Origin: an uncultured Selenomonadales bacterium
GTDB lineage: Bacteria > Bacillota_C > Negativicutes > Selenomonadales > Selenomonadaceae
Length of the DNA: 6,934 nt
NCBI GenBank assembly: GCA_937916025.1
Contig: CALGGX010000369.1
Location: 1-6,934 of the forward strand
Direction: 5' to 3'
Shown here: one piece after another, positions 1 through 4,099 of the stretch
Numbering within the stretch: position 1 is the first letter of the stretch
Layout of the letters: the number at the start of each line of letters is the position of its first letter
Translations under genes and position numbers: made by a program
Notes under the pieces: model-generated
The model's input: the letters and a program-made list of their open reading frames with translations, nothing else
The model's database searches: none
What the model was told of the DNA's origin: nothing

Positions 1-2363
1 CCGTAATTATCTTCGACGAAGACGTGAAGGAAAGCCGCCGCCGACTGCTCTTGAAACGTCAAGTTTTTTGGAAAAATACTGTCACAGTGAATTTCAAGAG
101 TGCGGCGTTTGATGCCCATATCGGAGTTCAACTCTGTCAGAGGATGTTCGCCCGTAATGATGGCGATCGTGCGGAAGGTTTTAATATCACGTTGCTTGAT
201 CGCCTTCGTAGCGCGTCCCTTGGAAATGCCGTTTTCGATCAGATGCGCAAAAAGATCGACGCCGTTTTTGATTTTCTTATCGCAATCGGCGGTTTTGAGT
301 TCGTCGATGCAGATCGGAAAATCGCTCAGCGTTACGCAACGCAATTCAATAAAATTATTGGTAGCGCGGAAATTCAGCATAGGCAAAGGCGATTTATAGA
401 CCGAATCGGCGAATTTGAGGATGGCGGTTTTGCCGGAGCCCGATTGCGACCAGAATTGCAACGTCATATTTCGCAATCTCAGAACTTTAAGCAAAGGCGC
501 GGCAAGCGATGCCGCCACTGCCAACCTGAAGTATTTATGTTGCTTGAATTGATTGTAGACGTACAACCAAGAATCGCGATCGCCTTTTGGCTCGAATAAA
601 CTCGGAAAATCAGTATCGCTGTCTGCGTCGATGATATACTCGGGTGTTTCGATCGGATAGATGAACTCGGACGTGCCGCGCCAGCCCGTTTGCGAATATG
701 CAGTAGTTTCTTCAATCAAATCGGCATTGACGTTTTTGAATGAGCGAAAGAACGCGACCAGCGCGCGCGCATTGATACTGGTAACGTCCAAGCCGATATT
801 TGACAACGCAACGATCTCGCTGTTTACCGATATGATATCGTTCGGGAACACCGAATGTTGCCATCTGTCTTTTCGATAAAACCAGAGATCGACGGAAACG
901 GCTTGCGAATCGGCATTACGGAAAGTGCGGAGCGGCAAAATGACATCATTGCAGATGCATTTGTCGGCTTCGTTATCGACTTCGCCTGTTTTGAAAATGC
1001 CCTTGCCGATGACGACGGAATAACCGCGCGGCGTTTGAAACACAATTTCTTTGCCGTCGGCGTTGGTGAAAATGCAGTTATCGCCGTGTTTGACGTGAAT
1101 CATTCTCGGATTGTCTTTGAAGTTATTGCCGCCGTAAGAATTGCCATCCCAAGCGGCGATAGCGCGCAAGATGGTCCGCCGCCGATAATCTTCGCGCCCT
1201 TGCCATTTGTCACGCTTGCCCAGCGGTGATTGATTGAAAAGCCGCTCGATCTGTCCTGCATTGCCGCCCGTCCAGAAGCACAACTTCAAGATGCAATGCC
1301 AATCCGCTTCCGACACGCTCGGATATTTGGAAGAATCGCCGTCGAGCAGCAACCTTTTGATGATGAAATCGTTACTGTTTTCGATCGCGCGTCTCACTTC
1401 ATCGTCGGATACCGCAGGCGGCTCGTCAAAACTTATACCTTCGATATCGGCGTCAAGGGCTTGATCGGCTTGCGTGTTGTCAAACAATTCGAGAATGAGG
1501 CGACGCGTCAAGCCGTTGAAAACCTTCAATTCTGAATTACATCCTTCGACGCGGTTACCCGTGAAAGTGATGAATCTTTTCGCCGCGTAAATTTCCAAGC
1601 CTTTGGTACGTCTGCCGCTGATGTCGTCGGTTTCTCTGTCGATATACCAGATATGAAAGCCGTTACCGCTCGGCGAAATCTCGATGTAGGTATCTTTCAA
1701 CTCCGACAAAAATCGCGTTGCATAGTTGTTATCTTTACCGTCGATGTCGATACAGACCGCAGGAACGGTTTTTTTGTCGAGCACAAAGCCGAGACCGTCC
1801 GCATTGCCTCCGCAATTTTGCAGACCGGTAACTGCTTCGTCGTACGTCAACAATTTATTGCCGATTTGCGTTGGATCGATCTTGTGCATGATTATTTTAC
1901 TTGCACTCTTTTTGAAGATGTAGGGAACTTTACTTTTATGAAGCACCCAGCGGGGTACGTTACGCAATGCCGATGGCACGATCTTTTGAATCATCAATGC
2001 CGTTTCCGAGCTTGTTTCACTCATTATTTCCTCATTACGTGATTTATACTCTTTTTCGTCAGTATCTTTTCCGCACTCTGATCCGTTTTGCGCAACCTGC
2101 GGAATGGCTTGCAAATCTTCAACATCTTTGAAAGTAAAGAGATTCCGCCAGTCTTTTCTATACACAGATACGAGTTGCTCGATTTGCTCTCTTGTGTAAT
2201 AAAACTTACCATCATGGTCAACGTGATCGGGCGTAAACCATCCCTTTTTCTTCCAATAGCGTACGGTTCCGTCGTCGACTCCGAGGATGAGTGCAACCTC
2301 GCGGAGTGTAAACCATTTTTTATTCGGCGGCACCTTCGGACGTTGATTTTTTTCATCGCCCAT
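1..2363 (-). CDS. HTH-PrimPol-DUF927 (Cch/MCM-like) primase-helicase, 3' end beyond window
   Basis: This is a continuous reading frame of 787 visible residues that leaves the left edge without a stop. Residues 16-64 form a MerR-like helix-turn-helix (FTLREVALILGVDDGTVRYW). From about residue 128 a primase domain begins with a PSALRNVPRWVL-type entry. It carries the archaeo-eukaryotic primase signature: DID at 206-208, SPSGNGFHIW at 230-239, and LEIY at 256-259 followed by RFITFTGN. A segment rich in conserved W/R residues follows (FWTGGNAGQIERLF, then DYRRRTIL). The C-terminal half is a DUF927 ATPase with Walker A SGSGKT at 641-646 (K645), Walker B CIDE ending at D687-E688, and a sensor-like TGEHPL at 737-742. 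DUF927 is the ATPase of Cch helicases of staphylococcal cassettes, which are MCM-like. The inferred role is primer synthesis and origin or fork unwinding for the element. It ends near a typical FVEDNYG motif, so probably one or two hundred residues lie outside. The start at 2363 is supported by AGGAG 9 nt upstream. Every plus-strand ORF across this stretch is a shadow. Confidence 0.93.
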   Translation of the reverse strand, partial: MGDEKNQRPKVPPNKKWFTLREVALILGVDDGTVRYWKKKGWFTPDHVDHDGKFYYTREQIEQLVSVYRKDWRNLFTFKDVEDLQAIPQVAQNGSECGKDTDEKEYKSRNEEIMSETSSETALMIQKIVPSALRNVPRWVLHKSKVPYIFKKSASKIIMHKIDPTQIGNKLLTYDEAVTGLQNCGGNADGLGFVLDKKTVPAVCIDIDGKDNNYATRFLSELKDTYIEISPSGNGFHIWYIDRETDDISGRRTKGLEIYAAKRFITFTGNRVEGCNSELKVFNGLTRRLILELFDNTQADQALDADIEGISFDEPPAVSDDEVRRAIENSNDFIIKRLLLDGDSSKYPSVSEADWHCILKLCFWTGGNAGQIERLFNQSPLGKRDKWQGREDYRRRTILRAIAAWDGNSYGGNNFKDNPRMIHVKHGDNCIFTNADGKEIVFQTPRGYSVVIGKGIFKTGEVDNEADKCICNDVILPLRTFRNADSQAVSVDLWFYRKDRWQHSVFPNDIISVNSEIVALSNIGLDVTSINARALVAFFRSFKNVNADLIEETTAYSQTGWRGTSEFIYPIETPEYIIDADSDTDFPSLFEPKGDRDSWLYVYNQFKQHKYFRLAVAASLAAPLLKVLRLRNMTLQFWSQSGSGKTAILKFADSVYKSPLPMLNFRATNNFIELRCVTLSDFPICIDELKTADCDKKIKNGVDLFAHLIENGISKGRATKAIKQRDIKTFRTIAIITGEHPLTELNSDMGIKRRTLEIHCDSIFPKNLTFQEQSAAAFLHVFVEDNY
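2022..2033 (-). promoter_or_regulatory. Possible internal translation start (Met114) in the primase-helicase gene
   Basis: Inside the large gene the minus strand reads GAGGAAATAATG: a GAGG ribosome site 5 nt before an in-frame ATG at 2024. The product would start MSETSSETAL and contain only the primase and helicase domains, without the 113-residue HTH arm. Primases of this kind often begin just ahead of the PSALRNVPRWVL-type motif, so this start matches the usual family architecture. Whether it is used as well as the start at 2363 cannot be told from sequence alone. Confidence 0.4.
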
Positions 2364-2372
2364 AAAATTTCA

Positions 2373-2380
2373 CTCCTTTT
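2373..2380 (-). promoter_or_regulatory. Ribosome binding site of the primase-helicase gene
   Basis: The minus strand reads AAAAGGAG, then 9 nt, then the ATG at 2363. This is a near-ideal Shine-Dalgarno site and fixes the long form, including the HTH domain, as a real translation start. Confidence 0.85.
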
Positions 2381-2381
2381 G

Positions 2382-2410
2382 TTGACAACCGCCCTTCGGA
2401 GTGATATACT
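2382..2410 (+). promoter_or_regulatory. Strong sigma-70-type promoter reading toward fic
   Basis: TTGACA at 2382-2387, a 17-bp spacer, and TATACT at 2405-2410 preceded by TGA (an extended -10 TGn). The -35 is perfect and the -10 has five of six consensus bases. Transcription would start near 2417 and cross about 165 nt before the fic start. The -35 box lies only 18 bp from the ATG of the divergent primase-helicase gene. Confidence 0.75.
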
Positions 2411-2465
2411 ATCCATAATCTTATAGATAATGGAAATATAATGCGCTCCCGCCAAGCGCGGTTGT
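2385..2465 (-). repeat. Long-range inverted repeat in the primase-helicase mRNA leader
   Basis: ACAACCGC at 2385-2392 and its exact complement GCGGTTGT at 2458-2465 could pair in the minus-strand RNA and close a loop of about 65 nt. Inside the loop are the 2412-2434 palindrome and a small GCGC/GCGC hairpin that competes with the closing stem for two bases. The 3' arm ends 4 nt before the AAAAGGAG ribosome site, so folding could influence translation. No known riboswitch class is recognised. Confidence 0.3.
2412..2434. promoter_or_regulatory. Imperfect palindrome, candidate operator
   Basis: TCCATAATC and GATAATGGA are 9-bp arms with one mismatched pair, separated by TTATA. The palindrome starts 2 bp after the -10 of the plus-strand promoter and covers its presumed start site. 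It also lies in the untranslated leader of the minus-strand transcript. A dimeric repressor such as an HTH protein could bind here, or it could form a hairpin in the minus-strand RNA. Its function is inferred from symmetry and position only. Confidence 0.45.
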
Positions 2466-2486
2466 TGATTTTTTAAGTGCAAAAGC

Positions 2487-2515
2487 ATTGTATCATAGGC
2501 GGTGATGAAATGCAA
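2487..2515 (-). promoter_or_regulatory. Extended -10 promoter for the primase-helicase gene
   Basis: On the minus strand, TTGCAT (2515-2510), a 17-bp spacer, and TACAAT (2492-2487) preceded by TATGA, which fits the TRTGn extended -10 common in Gram-positive hosts. The -35 is weak (three of six consensus bases) but the extended element can compensate. The start would fall near 2480, giving a leader of about 117 nt before the ATG at 2363. This promoter faces the plus-strand promoter at 2382-2410, so the two initial transcripts would be complementary over roughly 60 nt. Confidence 0.55.
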
Positions 2516-2536
2516 GTACTAATTGAAAAAAAATAA
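2510..2536 (+). CDS. Possible 8-codon leader peptide upstream of fic
   Basis: ATG at 2510 encodes MQVLIEKK and stops at TAA 2534-2536. A strong ribosome site, GGCGGTGA (2498-2505), places its GGCGG core 7 nt before the ATG. The stop codon sits at the foot of the 2535-2556 hairpin, so a translating ribosome would disturb that stem. The frame is the same as fic, separated by this single stop. The same GGCGGTGAT string recurs at the fic start. It could be a regulatory leader, a remnant or chance, and no protein function is claimed. Confidence 0.25.
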   Translation: MQVLIEKK

Positions 2537-2556
2537 GCCGACAACGAAGTCGGCTT
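2526..2556 (-). terminator. Intrinsic terminator on the minus strand
   Basis: AAGCCGAC (2535-2542) and GTCGGCTT (2549-2556) form a perfect 8-bp stem with a 6-nt loop. Read on the minus strand, the stem is followed by TTATTTTTTTT-type sequence (2536-2526), a strong U-tract. It would stop leftward transcription from the polymerase and winged-helix genes, which would otherwise run antisense through fic and into the next gene. Read on the plus strand the stem is followed only by TTTAAGTTT, a poor tract, so it may terminate weakly there ahead of fic. Confidence 0.7.
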
Positions 2557-2568
2557 TAAGTTTATCGT

Positions 2569-2576
2569 GGCGGTGA
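2569..2576 (+). promoter_or_regulatory. Ribosome binding site that sets the fic start at TTG 2582
   Basis: GGCGGTGA differs from the ideal GGAGGTGA at one base, and its GGCGG core ends 8 nt before TTG 2582. The alternative GTG at 2567 would place this site inside the coding region, with no good site of its own. The TTG start gives an N-terminus MIYVPLSKIYY, which fits my recollection of related Fic proteins. Confidence 0.65.
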
Positions 2577-2581
2577 TTTTT

Positions 2582-3793
2582 TTGATCTACGTTCCTCTGT
2601 CTAAAATTTATTACAAGGATGCGGCGTCTCACAAAGCAATTTACCGTGACAGATTGTATAACGCCGCGTCTTTTCGTTTTGATTTTTTCATCAAGCAGTT
2701 TAATCGCCGGACCGAATTTCCTGCATTCTTTTTATTCAATGAAGAATTGCAGAATTTAATCGACTGTATCTATTCCTTACATTCTCGCTTAAGATTATTA
2801 CTTGATGATGTTCCTCACATGGTATTACAGCAATTTGCGCGATTCGGCATCATCGAAGAAATTCAGTCCACAAACGACATTGAAGGCGTTCAAAGCACGC
2901 GCAGAGAATTACGCGATGTTCTCGAAAATTCGTCTCATTCTCCGAGATTTAAGAGTATCATCAACAGTTACAATCGTCTCGTCTATGGCGATATCATTGA
3001 TTTTCAAACCGTCGCCGATATCCGCGATTTTTACGAGCGTTTCACATACGACGAAGTTCTTGCCGCGAGCTCTTCAAACAGGCTTGACGGTGTCGCTTTT
3101 CGCGCCGCTTCCGTCGATATCACTACGTCCGCCGGTAAAACCGTTCATCGCGGCGTATATCCCGAGACTGAAATTATTCGTTTCATGGAAACAGCCTTAC
3201 GTTTACTTCACGATCGACGTTTGCCGTTACTCGTTCGTCTTGCTGTTTTTCATTATCTCTTTGCATATATTCATCCGTTCTATGACGGCAACGGACGCAC
3301 GGGCAGGTTTATTGTCTCATATTTTCTCTCGCGCGATTTTCATTATATCGTTGCGCTTCGATTATCGGTTATCATAAAACGTTATCGGAAGAAGTACTAC
3401 GAACTGTTCAAGTTAACAGACGCGGCGATTAATTGCGGCGACCTGACGCCCTTTATTATCGGCTTCAACGAACTCGTAGCTCTTGCCTTCTCTGACGTCA
3501 TCGACATTCTCAGCCGGAAACTTCGTCAACTTGACAAACTCGAAAAAAGACTGTTGCCGATCGCGCCAGACGATGCGTTGTATCATAGAATTTATATATT
3601 ACTCTTACAGGCATCATCATTTTACGGGTACGGATTAACCTTGCGCGAATTGGCGGCTTTGCTCGATAAATCGCCCGACACCGTTCGCCGCCGTTTGCGT
3701 TTCATGCCTGCGCAACATTTGACTGTCATAAAATCCAAACCGTACCGATACAAGCTGAACGCCAACATTTTAAAAAACATCAGTACAACTTGA
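2582..3793 (+). CDS. Class II Fic-domain protein adenylyltransferase with C-terminal winged helix
   Basis: From the TTG start the protein has 403 residues. The Fic core motif HPFYDGNGR lies at 231-239, followed by TGR, with catalytic H231, an acidic D235 for metal, and R239 for phosphate contact. Such enzymes transfer AMP from ATP to a hydroxyl side chain of a target protein. An inhibitory-helix motif of (S/T)xxxE(G/N) type, TNDIEG, is at 97-102. Its position before the Fic core marks class II, where the glutamate blocks productive ATP binding in cis, so no separate antitoxin is expected. A segment at about 348-379 (LTLRELAALLDKSPDTVRRR) is a winged-helix/HTH, as in SoFic-like proteins. Length and domain order fit the family and nothing is missing. 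It is the only plus-strand gene here, sits in a minus-strand replication module, and overlaps the next gene's 3' end by 14 nt. Its target is unknown. Confidence 0.9.
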   Translation: MIYVPLSKIYYKDAASHKAIYRDRLYNAASFRFDFFIKQFNRRTEFPAFFLFNEELQNLIDCIYSLHSRLRLLLDDVPHMVLQQFARFGIIEEIQSTNDIEGVQSTRRELRDVLENSSHSPRFKSIINSYNRLVYGDIIDFQTVADIRDFYERFTYDEVLAASSSNRLDGVAFRAASVDITTSAGKTVHRGVYPETEIIRFMETALRLLHDRRLPLLVRLAVFHYLFAYIHPFYDGNGRTGRFIVSYFLSRDFHYIVALRLSVIIKRYRKKYYELFKLTDAAINCGDLTPFIIGFNELVALAFSDVIDILSRKLRQLDKLEKRLLPIAPDDALYHRIYILLLQASSFYGYGLTLRELAALLDKSPDTVRRRLRFMPAQHLTVIKSKPYRYKLNANILKNISTT

Positions 3794-4094
3794 CGATGGT
3801 ATATTTACCGGACTGACGCCGCCCTTCAATTCCGCGCCCGCCCTTCTCGTATTTTATAAATCCCGCGTCGACGAGAGATTTTCTCTGTGTCATCAGCGTC
3901 CTCTTATTGCTTATGCCCGACAAGTTCATAAGCCGTTGGTTATCTGCGCTGACTGATTGATTTACTCCGTCGGCATGACTGCTTTCGTTTGCAAGGCTGA
4001 AAATACTGATGTACAAAGCGATCGCGGCGGGCTTTAACATACCCAACCCTTTTTGACTGAACGCGCGCATTTGCAGGACGTAATTCAGCGACAT
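3780..4094 (-). CDS. Small winged-helix protein, DnaD N-terminal-like, possible replisome accessory
   Basis: A protein of 104 residues. Residues 20-36 (LKPAAIALYISIFSLAN) form an opening helix. Residues 49-82 form a winged helix-turn-helix (SADNQRLMNLSGISNKRTL, then SLVDAGFIKY), followed by a basic glycine/arginine wing and the closing GKYTIVKLY. This pattern is typical of the N-terminal domain of DnaD-like replisome organisers and of short phage or plasmid HTH proteins, but the DnaD C-terminal domain is absent. The ATG at 4094 is 5 nt after the dnaE stop, and only a weak GAGAG lies upstream, so translation is probably coupled to dnaE. A longer frame back to 4283 exists, but it would lie inside dnaE and has no supporting motif. 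A role in helicase loading or origin binding is inferred from family and position. A plain transcription regulator is the alternative. Confidence 0.7.
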   Translation of the reverse strand: MSLNYVLQMRAFSQKGLGMLKPAAIALYISIFSLANESSHADGVNQSVSADNQRLMNLSGISNKRTLMTQRKSLVDAGFIKYEKGGRGIEGRRQSGKYTIVKLY

Positions 4095-4099
4095 TTCTC

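Noticed and set aside
24..2042. Several plus-strand ORFs of 65-191 codons across the left third
   Set aside because: All lie opposite the continuous primase-helicase frame, carry no recognisable motifs and have no good ribosome sites. They are antisense shadows.
2437..2442. Perfect TATAAT on the plus strand
   Set aside because: No -35-like sequence at 16-18 bp upstream and no extended -10. The promoter at 2382-2410 explains the region better.
2441..2476. 11-codon ORF MRSRQARLLIF
   Set aside because: It has no ribosome binding site and overlaps the structured leader. It is probably chance.
2443..2476. GCGC hairpin followed by a T-run as a plus-strand terminator
   Set aside because: The stem is only 4 bp and is about 9 nt away from the T-run, too weak and too distant for an intrinsic terminator.
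2024..2515. Minus-strand ORF of 163 codons
   Set aside because: It is in a different frame from the HTH domain of the large gene, has no motif, and covers the promoter region. The HTH frame is clearly the coding one.
2567..2581. GTG 2567 as the fic start
   Set aside because: The best ribosome site, GGCGGTGA, would lie inside the coding region. TTG 2582 has correct spacing and a more family-like N-terminus.
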